Positions 7,112-16,093 of a DNA stretch of 32,510 nt are shown here, piece by piece. How positions within the stretch are numbered: the first letter of the stretch is position 1; each line of letters starts with the position of its first letter. Location of the stretch: positions 1 through 32,510 of the forward strand of contig JAJQAC010000010.1 in the NCBI GenBank assembly GCA_021204025.1. The letters run 5' to 3'. The translations under genes and the position numbers were made by a program. Origin of the DNA: Clostridiales bacterium (GTDB lineage Bacteria > Bacillota > Clostridia > Lachnospirales > Lachnospiraceae). The notes under the pieces were generated by a model. That model did no database searches. It was given only the letters and a program-made list of their open reading frames with translations, and was not told the origin of the DNA.

Positions 7112-8803
7112 ATGGAAAAAGATACGGCTGTCGTGAACAAACCGGAAGAAAAGAAAGTGGTTTCTCGAAATTTTATTGAAATGGAGATTGATAAAGATCT
7201 GGCGGAAGGTGTGTATGATCACGTACAGACGCGTTTCCCGCCGGAGCCGAACGGATATCTGCATATCGGACATGCCAAGTCGATCCTGTTAAATTATGGA
7301 TTGGCTCAGGAATACGGCGGCAAGTTCAATATGCGTTTTGATGATACGAATCCAACAAAGGAAAAAATTGAGTTTGTCGAATCGATCAAGGCGGATGTCC
7401 AGTGGCTGGGGGCGGATTTTGAAGACCGGCTGTTTTTTGCATCCGATTATTTCGGGCAGATGTATGAATGTGCGGTGCTGCTCATCAAAAAAGGCAAGGC
7501 ATTTGTCTGTGATCTGAGTGCGGACGAGATTAAGGAGTACCGTGGAGATTTTACGACTCCGGGAAAAGAAAGTCCGTACCGGAATCGTTCGATTGAGGAA
7601 AATCTGCGGTTGTTTGAAGAAATGAAAGAAGGGAAGTACGCGGATGGTGAGAAGGTGCTCCGTGCGAAGATTGACATGGCTTCTCCTAATATTAATATGA
7701 GAGATCCGGTTATTTATCGTGTGGCGCATATGAGTCATCACAATACCGGAGATCAATGGTGTATTTACCCGATGTATGATTTTGCGCATCCGATCGAGGA
7801 TGCGATCGAACATATCACACATTCGATCTGCACACTGGAGTTTGAAGACCATCGCCCGCTGTATGACTGGGTGGTGCGGGAATGTGAGTTTGAAAATCCG
7901 CCGCGCCAGATTGAGTTTGCAAAACTTTACCTGACCAATGTAGTGACCGGTAAACGTTATATCAAAAAGCTGGTCGAGGACGGTATCGTAGACGGATGGG
8001 ACGATCCGCGCCTGGTATCGATCGCGGGGCTGCGTCGGCGTGGTTATACACCGGAATCCATCCGCAGATTTGTCGATCTGGTCGGCGTCGCAAAGGCGGA
8101 TAGTTCTGTAGACTATGCAATGCTGGAATATTGTATCAGGGAAGATTTAAAATTAAAGAGACCTCGCCTGATGGCTGTTTTAAATCCGGTCAGACTGGTG
8201 ATCGACAATTATCCGGAAGGACAGACCGAGGTTCTGGAGATCCCGAATAACCTGGAAAATGAGGAGCTTGGTTCGCGGCAGGTTGTTTTCGGGAGAGAGC
8301 TTTATATCGAGAGAGATGATTTTATGGAGAACCCGCCGCGTAAATATTTCCGTCTCTTTCCGGGCAATGAAGTGCGCCTGATGGGAGCGTATTTTGTGAA
8401 ATGTACCGGATGTGAAAAGGACGCGGACGGCAACGTCACAGTCGTACATGCGACTTATGATCCGGAGACGAAGTCTGGTTCCGGATTTACCGGGCGTAAG
8501 GTAAAGGGTACGATCCACTGGGTATGTGCCGGGGAAGCAACGAAAGTCGAATGTCGTCTGTATGAAAATATCGTAGATGAAGAAAAAGGCAAGCTGAACG
8601 CGGATGGCACATTGAATCTGAATCCCAATTCGCTGACGGTTCTGAAAAACTGTTATGTAGAACCAGAACTGGCGAGGGCAAAAGCCTATGACAGCTTTCA
8701 GTTTATGCGCAACGGATATTTCTGTGTGGACTGCAAGGACAGCAGGGAGGGCGCGCCGGTCTTTAACCGGATTGTGTCATTGAAGAGTTCGTTTAAGCTA
8801 TAG
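7112..8803 (+). CDS. glnS: Glutaminyl-tRNA synthetase
   Basis: A class Ib synthetase (563 residues) that charges tRNA-Gln directly. The HIGH box lies in [16 protein letters not shown], and the GlnRS-specific [10 protein letters not shown] and DWVVRECEF segments are present. The KMSKS loop reads VVTGKRY instead of the VMSKR common in GlnRS. The C-terminal two-barrel anticodon-binding region ends at the normal place. GGAGAT precedes the ATG. The leader holds the interspersed repeat; I found no T-box motif. Confidence 0.95.
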   Translation: MEKDTAVVNKPEEKKVVSRNFIEMEIDKDLAEGVYDHVQTRFPPEPNGYLHIGHAKSILLNYGLAQEYGGKFNMRFDDTNPTKEKIEFVESIKADVQWLGADFEDRLFFASDYFGQMYECAVLLIKKGKAFVCDLSADEIKEYRGDFTTPGKESPYRNRSIEENLRLFEEMKEGKYADGEKVLRAKIDMASPNINMRDPVIYRVAHMSHHNTGDQWCIYPMYDFAHPIEDAIEHITHSICTLEFEDHRPLYDWVVRECEFENPPRQIEFAKLYLTNVVTGKRYIKKLVEDGIVDGWDDPRLVSIAGLRRRGYTPESIRRFVDLVGVAKADSSVDYAMLEYCIREDLKLKRPRLMAVLNPVRLVIDNYPEGQTEVLEIPNNLENEELGSRQVVFGRELYIERDDFMENPPRKYFRLFPGNEVRLMGAYFVKCTGCEKDADGNVTVVHATYDPETKSGSGFTGRKVKGTIHWVCAGEATKVECRLYENIVDEEKGKLNADGTLNLNPNSLTVLKNCYVEPELARAKAYDSFQFMRNGYFCVDCKDSREGAPVFNRIVSLKSSFKL

Positions 8804-8852
8804 GGAACGGTAAATGTATTCGACGTTTGCTATATAATCAGGAGATGAAGGC

Positions 8853-10265
8853 ATGGAACTGCTGGTGCCGATCGAGACACATGGGAAAAAACCGATTTAC
8901 GAACAGATTTATACTTATATCCGCAAAGAGATCCGCAGGGGAAATCTGAGAGAAGGAGAACGTCTTCCTTCCACGCGCAGCCTGGCGGAAAATCTGAAGG
9001 TAAGCCGGTGCACGACTCAGATGGCATATGAACAGCTGGTCGCGGAGGGGTATATCGAGGCCAGGCCATGCCGTGGCAATTATGTGGCGCATATCGGCGG
9101 GCTTGTCCGTATGGAACAACGTACGCCGGTTCTGATGCAGATGGATCGTGAAATCCCAGACACAAAGAAAAACGTCGGAGACTGGATCGATTTTTCACCC
9201 AGGGGTATTGATCTGGATCATTTCCCATATAACACCTGGCGTAAACTGTCAAAAAATGCCTTGGCGGATGACAATAAAGAATATTTTCATTCCGGGACTC
9301 CGCAGGGAGAGCCGGGGCTGCGCACCGCGATTCTGACTTATCTTCATGCAGCGAGAGGCGTGAATGCCACGGAGGAACAGATCATTATCGGCGCCGGAAG
9401 TGAATATCTGCTGATGCTGCTTTCGCTGATTCTGGGACAGGAAAAGGGGATCGCGATGGAAAATCCGACCTATAAGCAGGCTTATCGGGTTTTTTACAGT
9501 CAGGGACACCCGGTATATCCGGTGGGTATGGACGCTTTTGGCATGAATCCGGAGAAGCTCTCGCAAAGCGGAGCGAACGTTGCGTATATTATGCCGGCAC
9601 ATCAGTATCCGACGGGGGTTATTATGCCGGTGGGCCGACGTCAGGAGCTGCTGAACTGGGCGGGAGAGGAGCCGGAACGTTATCTGATCGAGGATGATTA
9701 CGACAGTGAGTTCCGGTATAAGGGAAAACCGATTCCTGCGCTTCAGGGAATGGACAGGGAGGGAACGGTTATCTATATCGGAACGTTTTCCAAGAGTATC
9801 GCGCCGGCAATCCGTGTCAGCTATATGGTACTTTCAGAGAAACTGCTGGAGGTTTACCGTGAAAAGGCCGGATTCTATGCCTCGACCGTATCGCGGATCG
9901 ATCAGCATATTTTATATCAGTTTTTGTCCCAGGGATATTTCGAGAGACATTTAAACCGCATGAGAGGAATTTACCGGAGTAAGCACGATACGCTGCTCGC
10001 AGCGCTGCGGCCGTTGGAACAGGATTTTGAGATCCACGGGGAAAATGCGGGGCTGCATATCCTGCTGACAGATCGTCGTGGGCGGACAGAAGAAGAACTG
10101 ATGGAGCTGGCTAAGAACAGTCAGGTTCTGGTTTATGGGATGAGCAGTTATTATATTGATCCTTTGAAAGGACACAGGCCGGGAGTCGTGTTGATCGGAT
10201 TTGCGAACCGGAAGGAAGAAGAAATTATCCGGGGGGTTCAGCGCCTGACGAAGAGCTGGAGATAA
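8853..10265 (+). CDS. MocR/PdxR-type transcriptional regulator (GntR HTH plus aminotransferase fold)
   Basis: A 470-residue chimera. The N-terminal winged helix-turn-helix of the GntR family is at about 10-75 (IYEQIYTYI, LPSTRSLAENLKVSR, YEQLVAEGYI). A fold-type I aminotransferase-like domain follows, with PLP lysine K314 in TFSKSIAPAIR and an upstream YDSEFRY segment. Such proteins use PLP or a PLP adduct as effector, often controlling vitamin B6 or amino-acid genes. No pdx gene is nearby, so its target is unknown. GGAG lies 8-9 bases before the ATG. Confidence 0.9.
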   Translation: MELLVPIETHGKKPIYEQIYTYIRKEIRRGNLREGERLPSTRSLAENLKVSRCTTQMAYEQLVAEGYIEARPCRGNYVAHIGGLVRMEQRTPVLMQMDREIPDTKKNVGDWIDFSPRGIDLDHFPYNTWRKLSKNALADDNKEYFHSGTPQGEPGLRTAILTYLHAARGVNATEEQIIIGAGSEYLLMLLSLILGQEKGIAMENPTYKQAYRVFYSQGHPVYPVGMDAFGMNPEKLSQSGANVAYIMPAHQYPTGVIMPVGRRQELLNWAGEEPERYLIEDDYDSEFRYKGKPIPALQGMDREGTVIYIGTFSKSIAPAIRVSYMVLSEKLLEVYREKAGFYASTVSRIDQHILYQFLSQGYFERHLNRMRGIYRSKHDTLLAALRPLEQDFEIHGENAGLHILLTDRRGRTEEELMELAKNSQVLVYGMSSYYIDPLKGHRPGVVLIGFANRKEEEIIRGVQRLTKSWR

Positions 10266-10344
10266 ATTAAGAAAAACAGAGAAGCATAAAAACATAAAAA
10301 TAGAAAAACATACAGGAAAAGCAATCGATAAGAAAGCAAAACAG

Positions 10345-10394
10345 ACAGCGGGCGGGAGACAGCTTCCATATAGAAGTGATCTTCCGCCTGTTGT
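10345..10394 (-). terminator. Terminator-like stem downstream of the acidic protein gene
   Basis: ACAGCGGGCGGGAGA (10345-10359) pairs with TCTTCCGCCTGTTGT (10380-10394), with a few G-U pairs. Read on the minus strand it is followed by a T-rich run (GTTTTGCTTTCTT). It may also end the MocR-type transcript arriving from the other side. Confidence 0.6.
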
Positions 10395-10404
10395 TTGCAG
10401 GTAT

Positions 10405-11127
10405 TTAATCTAAAGTGATGGTCGCGTCCTCTTCATCGGCTTCACCTGCTGCATCCTGCGTGGTTTCTGCGGCGGCATCAACAGGAGTCTGCGCGGTGTC
10501 GGCGGATGCTTCCTGTACCATATCGTCCACTGCCTCTTCTACAATCTCAGCAGTTTCCTGGACAGCTTCTTCCGCTGCTTCAGCGGTTTCCTCAACAGCG
10601 TTTGCCGCCTCTTCGAGAACATCTTCCATGTCTTCCTGAGTTTCTTTGGAAGAGCCGAATTTTTCCTGCGCCGCATGCAGAACGGTGTCTTTTGCCGCAG
10701 TGATTGTTTCTTTTGCGGTACAGAGCGGACACTGGGTAGAGTCAGAGACAATGGAGGCAGCTTCCTTTGCGACATTTTTCACAACGCCGGCAATGCCCTT
10801 CGCTCCGGTCAGCATCGTGTCGGCGGCATCCAGGAAGTCGTCTTTGTTTGCATTTAGAGAGACATAGATGCGATCCTTCGGGGAAGCCTCGCTATCTTCG
10901 TCGTCTTCGTTTTCATCCATTTCATCGTCGGTCACGTCCTTGGATTCTTCATCTTCATTGTCTGTGCTATTGAATTCCAGATCCTCTTCGTCGATGAAAT
11001 CATCTTCGTCGTCTTCGCTGTCCATTGCTTCCTCAAATTCTTTGGATTTTTTGAGATAAGCGACGCCGGCAGCAGCCGCTCCGGCAACAGCCGCGAGTGT
11101 AACCAGTTTTCCCAATTTTTTTGCCAT
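10405..11127 (-). CDS. Acidic, N-terminally membrane-anchored protein of unknown function
   Basis: 240 residues. A basic start (MAKKLGK) precedes one hydrophobic segment rich in Ala/Gly/Val (about 8-26), then KKSK. The rest is very acidic, with Asp/Glu runs at about 35-80 and an Ala/Glu/Val-rich helical tail (150-240) likely to form amphipathic or coiled helices. A TQCPLC motif sits near the middle. ATG 11127 is preferred over 11133 because AAGGAG lies seven bases before it but only one before the other. Divergent from groES with CIRCE between them. I recognise no domain; YtxH-like proteins share the anchor-plus-helix layout only loosely. Confidence 0.7.
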   Translation of the reverse strand: MAKKLGKLVTLAAVAGAAAAGVAYLKKSKEFEEAMDSEDDEDDFIDEEDLEFNSTDNEDEESKDVTDDEMDENEDDEDSEASPKDRIYVSLNANKDDFLDAADTMLTGAKGIAGVVKNVAKEAASIVSDSTQCPLCTAKETITAAKDTVLHAAQEKFGSSKETQEDMEDVLEEAANAVEETAEAAEEAVQETAEIVEEAVDDMVQEASADTAQTPVDAAAETTQDAAGEADEEDATITLD

Positions 11128-11232
11128 AACCATACTCCTTTTTATAATTTTTAATAACTTGTGTATATTTTAATATGAAAGGGAGAAAAAGAAAAGGGGG
11201 AAATAACGGCGAGATGTAAAAAAAATATAAAA

Positions 11233-11259
11233 TTAGCACTCGATGCTTGACAGTGCTAA
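11233..11259 (+). promoter_or_regulatory. CIRCE operator (HrcA binding site)
   Basis: TTAGCACTC, nine bases, then CAGTGCTAA: the CIRCE inverted repeat with one departure from consensus (GAGTGCTAA) in the right arm. HrcA binds this element and represses chaperone operons until heat shock. It lies 95 bp before groES. Confidence 0.95.
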
Positions 11260-11275
11260 CAGTACGTGGTATAAA
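11247..11275 (+). promoter_or_regulatory. groESL promoter embedded in CIRCE
   Basis: TTGACA (11247-11252), a 17-bp spacer and TATAAA (11270-11275) with a TG extension at 11267. The -35 box overlaps the CIRCE spacer and right arm, so bound HrcA would directly block polymerase. Confidence 0.88.
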
Positions 11276-11353
11276 TAGTATTGTGTTTCAGAACAGAAAA
11301 GAAAAGGGAGCCGGAAACGGCTGCTTATAAATTGATCAAGGAGGCATTTATCC

Positions 11354-11638
11354 ATGAAATTAGCACCATTATTTGACAGGGTTGTATTAAAACAGCTGGT
11401 AGCGGAAGAAACCACCAAGTCAGGGATCGTTCTTCCGGGTCAGGCAAAGGAGAAACCGCAGCAGGCAGAAGTGATCGCAGTAGGACCGGGCGGCGTAGTG
11501 GACGGAAAAGAGATCACAATGCAGGTAAAGGTTGGCGATCAGGTTATTTACTCCAAGTATTCCGGCACGGAAGTAGAGCTGGATGAGGAGAAGTATGTTA
11601 TAGTAAAGCAGAATGATATTCTGGCTGTTATTGAGTAA
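11354..11638 (+). CDS. groES: Co-chaperonin GroES
   Basis: A 94-residue Cpn10 that caps the GroEL chamber. The N-terminal LAPLFDRVVLK strand, the mobile loop (EETTKSGIVLPGQAKEKPQ, about 19-37) and the C-terminal YVIVKQNDILAVIE are all typical, and length is normal. AAGGAGG precedes the start. First gene of the CIRCE-controlled operon. Confidence 0.97.
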   Translation: MKLAPLFDRVVLKQLVAEETTKSGIVLPGQAKEKPQQAEVIAVGPGGVVDGKEITMQVKVGDQVIYSKYSGTEVELDEEKYVIVKQNDILAVIE

Positions 11639-11653
11639 TCAGAATTTTAATAA

Positions 11654-13300
<1,647 letters not shown>

Positions 13301-13301
13301 T

Positions 13302-13799
13302 ATGAACGATTCCTATGCCGAACACCTGATCAAAAGAAAAACTCCGGTCAGCGCATATCTGGTCAACGCCATGATGGTGGTGCTGACCCTGATCAGCCTG
13401 TTTCTTGCGTTTACATTTAACGGGGTTTCGATCCTGCTGTTTTGCGCGGTAAGCTTCTGCACCTATCTCATTTTCCGCAATTCTTATGTGGAATTTGAAT
13501 ATCTGGTGATCGACGGACAGCTTACGGTGGAACAGATCATGGGCAGAGCAAAGCGCAAAAAGATCTGTGATATCAATATGACAGATGTCCGGATGATTGC
13601 GCCATCTGACTCGGATGTCCTGAAGGATTACCGGACCGGCAGCGAGAGAATCGTAGATTTCGGTTCTCATATGCCACACGCAAAGAAGTATTCTGTGATT
13701 GTTGCGTCACGAAACGGGCAGAGAGAGGTTATTTTCGAGCCTGATGAGAAAATGCTCGCCTGTCTCTGGCAGTCCGCACCGAGGAAAGTTGTAAAATAA
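13302..13799 (+). CDS. Small membrane protein resembling the DUF6106 family
   Basis: 165 residues. Two adjacent hydrophobic segments (about 18-38 and 41-60) form a hairpin anchor. A basic/acidic cytoplasmic domain follows, containing YVEFEYLVIDGQLTVEQIMGR, a typical beta pattern, and ending in an EPDEKML element. It starts one base after the groEL stop with no separate promoter, so it is probably read through from groESL. Lachnospiraceae proteins of this shape are grouped as DUF6106; I make that link from memory. Function unknown. Confidence 0.75.
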   Translation: MNDSYAEHLIKRKTPVSAYLVNAMMVVLTLISLFLAFTFNGVSILLFCAVSFCTYLIFRNSYVEFEYLVIDGQLTVEQIMGRAKRKKICDINMTDVRMIAPSDSDVLKDYRTGSERIVDFGSHMPHAKKYSVIVASRNGQREVIFEPDEKMLACLWQSAPRKVVK

Positions 13800-13819
13800 A
13801 AAGTGTTGTAAAATGATAA

Positions 13820-13874
13820 AGAAGCAGCAGGGTCAGATCTGTGAGGATCTGGTCAGGCTGTTTCTTTTTCTTTT
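13820..13874 (+). terminator. Terminator of the groESL operon
   Basis: A long interrupted stem: AGAAGCAG (13820-13827) pairs with CTGTTTCT, and the inner CAGATC pairs with GATCTG around TGTGAG. A T/C-rich tract follows, 20-30 nt after the DUF6106-like gene. Confidence 0.8.
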
Positions 13875-14039
13875 ACTTTATATCTTTCATTGTGTTTTAT
13901 AAAGTTTGCATTTTCTGTCGGATTATGGTATGATGAGGACACTTTCCTGAAAATACGATTCAGGCGAAAAGGTAAAGATACGTCCGATAAAATCACACTT
14001 GTGATAAAAGCAAAGAAATCAGTAAAGGAGACAGAAAAG

Positions 14040-14498
14040 ATGACCGAAGAAACAAAGATGATTCTGGATGAGATTCGATCGCTGAAAACGGATGTATCGG
14101 ATATGAGAGCGAATATGACCGAAATGAAGACGGACATATCAGATTTAAAGACAGAAGTATCGGCATTGAAGGCGGATATGGTCGAAGTGAAGACAGAAGT
14201 ATCGGCATTGAAGGCAGATATGGTCGAAGTGAAGACAGAGGTATCGGCATTGAAAACGGATATGGCCGAAGTGAAAGCGGACATATCCGGCATGAAGGAA
14301 GAGATAAGAAATATCAATCTTGTGTTGGAAAATGATATCAGCAAAAGGATTGATATTATCGGTGAGGGGCATGATTTTATTAATCGCAAACTTGACCGGG
14401 CTCTTTTGCGGGAGTCCCACTGGGAGCGGATCGAGTTGGAGATTATCAGTCTCAGGACAGATACACGGATGATAAAAAAGCATTTAAACATAGCGTAG
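14040..14498 (+). CDS. Coiled-coil protein with tandem 14-residue repeats
   Basis: 152 residues, almost entirely helical. From about 10 to 95 it shows heptad spacing of hydrophobic residues (SLKTDVSDM, EMKTDISDLKTEV, ALKADMVEVKTEV). The centre is three near-identical 14-residue units, followed by a short basic C-terminal region. No catalytic motif is visible. AAAGGAG lies nine bases before ATG 14040; the frame stays open upstream to 13890, but that segment looks non-coding and lacks a ribosome binding site. Stand-alone between two terminators. Related coiled-coil proteins of unknown role are common in Clostridia. Confidence 0.7.
   Translation: MTEETKMILDEIRSLKTDVSDMRANMTEMKTDISDLKTEVSALKADMVEVKTEVSALKADMVEVKTEVSALKTDMAEVKADISGMKEEIRNINLVLENDISKRIDIIGEGHDFINRKLDRALLRESHWERIELEIISLRTDTRMIKKHLNIA
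14148..14273 (+). repeat. Three tandem 42-bp in-frame repeats
   Basis: Units at 14148-14189, 14190-14231 and 14232-14273 each encode KTEVSALK(A/T)DM(V/A)EV. The first two differ by a single base. Partial, older units are recognisable on both sides (TEMKTDISDL before, KADISGMKEE after). Confidence 0.92.
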
Positions 14499-14610
14499 TC
14501 TGAAGGACAGGATTTTATAGATGTAAGAAAATGCTGAAAGAAAAAGAACACAAATGACTTGCGAAGATCTGCGCGGAGAGATACAGGAAAACATGAAAGG
14601 AAAGTCATAA

Positions 14611-14648
14611 AAACAACCGGAAGCGGGGTGATGCTTCCGGCTGTTTTT
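14611..14648 (+). terminator. Terminator between the coiled-coil and HxlR genes
   Basis: CCGGAAGC (14617-14624) pairs perfectly with GCTTCCGG (14633-14640). Flanking A-rich and T-rich arms extend it, so it could serve both converging genes. Confidence 0.85.
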
Positions 14649-14703
14649 GTATAAGCATTTAATCATTGATACGATGTTTTCTGTAAAGAAGCGGTGATGC
14701 AAT

Positions 14704-15078
14704 TCAGTGATAGTCACATTTCTGGCAATGAGGCATGGTCGCTTCAGCGTCCGGTTTATAAAAAATCCCCGACCATTTACAGATACTCTGCAGGATAGGC
14801 ACAACCGACTGCCCTTTTTCTGTCAGGCTATATTCCACTCGCGGGGGAATCTCGTTATAAGAAATCCGTTGTACAAGCTCATGTGAGATCAACGATTTTA
14901 ACGTAGAGCCAAGAACCGCATCGGTGATATTGCCCATCTCGCGGCGAATCTCGCTGTAACGCAGTGTTCCGAGGCTTGCCAGGACACAGATAATCCTGGA
15001 GTTCCACTTGCCGCCGAAAATCTCCATACCGTATTCCAATGGACAGCGGATATCCTCTTTTAATTTTTTCTGACACAT
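14704..15078 (-). CDS. HxlR-family (MarR/DUF24) transcriptional regulator
   Basis: A 124-residue winged-helix DNA-binding protein. The family opening is seen at CPLEYGMEIFGGKWNSRIICVL (read in two parts: C12 through the GGKW motif), followed by the recognition region GTLRYSEIRREMGNIT and SLISHELVQR. The wing ends in PPRVEYSLTEKGQSV. C12 matches the redox-sensing N-terminal Cys of YodB/HypR-type members. The C-terminal HCQKCDYH adds a possible metal or thiol site. AAAGGAG precedes the ATG. Its neighbours, a flavin-type protein and a redox operon, make thiol or quinone-type signals plausible, but its target is unproven. Confidence 0.92.
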   Translation of the reverse strand: MCQKKLKEDIRCPLEYGMEIFGGKWNSRIICVLASLGTLRYSEIRREMGNITDAVLGSTLKSLISHELVQRISYNEIPPRVEYSLTEKGQSVVPILQSICKWSGIFYKPDAEATMPHCQKCDYH

Positions 15079-15157
15079 GGCAAACTCCTTTTACGTAAAA
15101 GCATGTTTTGCGGATCTTGCAGCTTATTAAGAAGCTATAAGGTATGTCAATGCAATA

Positions 15158-15301
15158 GTCTCTGAGCGGGAAGAATATCCGCAGAGGGCATTTTTCACGT
15201 CGGCACTTAACGAACCGGACGCTTTTCCGGTGAGTTTAGTACCGCTACGTGAAAACTTAAGTGCGAACGGTCCTCGGAGGATATTCTTCCCGCTCAGGGA
15301 C
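15158..15301. repeat. Long palindromic structured element (144 bp)
   Basis: The outer arms 15158-15187 and 15272-15301 are complementary over 30 nt with about four mismatches, including a 19-nt uninterrupted core. Inside are three perfect short pairings: 15192-15200 with 15247-15255 (9 bp), 15203-15210 with 15257-15264 (8 bp), and the hairpin 15214-15219 with 15226-15231. The first two cross each other. It lies between the flavin-type gene and HxlR and encodes no convincing protein. It could be a MITE-like element or a structured RNA. Confidence 0.8.
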
Positions 15302-15398
15302 GGGCGATTCACCAATAATATCCTATCACATAATCGCGAAAAATGATAGAAGAAGCTGATTGCCATATAGGATAAAAATCATGGCCGGATCGATATTT

Positions 15399-15797
15399 CT
15401 ACGCCAGAACCTTCTTATTATCCGCGCCCGGAGTGGTAACGATCACCTGCTCAGGAGTGATGATGAGTGCTCCCTTTGCGGTAGCAGCTCCGTTGAACAT
15501 CTTTTCAACCATAGCCTTAAAGATATCAACGACCTCGCCGGAGGTTACATACTCAGCGGTGCCTTTGATCTGATAGCCCTCAAGGGAAGATGCGTCATAT
15601 GCGGAGATTGCGATCTTTCTGCCGTTTGCCTGGATGTTGTTCAGAGTGGTCTCAAGGAATACATCGCCTACCAGCAGTTTGCCATCATCGCTCACACTTT
15701 TAAAGGCAACCGGAACTACATTCGGTTCGCCGTTCTGGCAGGTAGCCAGATCCCACATACTTGCGTCTAAAACTTTCTTTACATTTTCAGTTAACAT
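15399..15797 (-). CDS. Pyridoxamine 5'-phosphate oxidase-like, FMN-binding fold protein
   Basis: A 132-residue split-barrel protein of the PNPOx-like superfamily. An opening helix precedes ATCQNGEPNVVPVAFK, a KLLVGDVFLETTLNNIQ segment that normally contacts flavin phosphate, and the KIAISAYD and GYQIKGTAEYV strands. Members bind FMN, F420 or heme and act on small molecules; true PNPOx activity is unlikely at this size. GGAGG precedes the ATG. Its promoter is divergent from the DUF401 permease and shares its operator, so it probably belongs to the molybdoenzyme regulon downstream. Confidence 0.85.
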   Translation of the reverse strand: MLTENVKKVLDASMWDLATCQNGEPNVVPVAFKSVSDDGKLLVGDVFLETTLNNIQANGRKIAISAYDASSLEGYQIKGTAEYVTSGEVVDIFKAMVEKMFNGAATAKGALIITPEQVIVTTPGADNKKVLA

Positions 15798-15932
15798 TTT
15801 AAATTTCCTCCTTTAAAAATTTTCTGTTTTGTCTGCCTGGTACCGCGAACAGGAATTTTTCTGGACATATAAAAATTTTTTCACATAAAAAAATTTCCTG
15901 ATATCCCGATGCCGTTTTCTGTGTACAACTGC

Positions 15933-15961
15933 ATTATATTGATATTAGGTTGACGAAACAA
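15933..15961 (-). promoter_or_regulatory. Promoter of the PNPOx-like gene
   Basis: Read on the minus strand: TTGTTT (15961-15956), a 17-bp spacer and TATAAT (15938-15933). TATCTTG (15965-15959) overlaps the -35 box as in the other two promoters of this group. Confidence 0.75.
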
Positions 15962-15983
15962 GATATCAGTAAATTTATGAGTT

Positions 15984-16001
15984 ACTAATAAATTTAATAG
16001 T
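15984..16001. promoter_or_regulatory. Shared operator between two divergent promoters
   Basis: ACTAATAAATTTAATAGT is an AT-rich palindrome with one mismatched pair. Its centre is 31.5 bp from the outer edge of the -35 box on both sides. The same palindrome, perfect, occurs at 17359-17376 before the ferredoxin operon at the same distance. The placement (centre near -66) resembles the recognition site of LysR-type activators; the protein that binds it is not identified. Confidence 0.75.
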
Positions 16002-16023
16002 TACCTATAAATCTCCTTGTATC

Positions 16024-16052
16024 TTGAAAATATCAGGCAACTGATATAAAAT
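16024..16052 (+). promoter_or_regulatory. Promoter of the DUF401 permease gene
   Basis: TTGAAA (16024-16029), a 17-bp spacer and TAAAAT (16047-16052). TATCTTG at 16020-16026 runs into the -35 box. Identical layout to the promoter at 17399-17427. Confidence 0.75.
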
Positions 16053-16093
16053 GACATCCATTAAATCGGAAACTCAGAGGGGAGATTGGAAGG

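Noticed and set aside
8828-8838. TGCTATATAAT as promoter of the MocR-type gene
   Set aside because: A start from it would fall at about 8845 and cut into the ribosome binding site at 8841-8844; no -35 is present.
14148-14273. CRISPR-like array
   Set aside because: The 42-bp units are contiguous without spacers and keep reading frame in a coiled-coil protein.
15127-15366. Minus-strand open frame of 79 residues over the palindromic element
   Set aside because: It translates an inverted-repeat structure, has no ribosome binding site and resembles no protein; the frame is a by-product of the palindrome.
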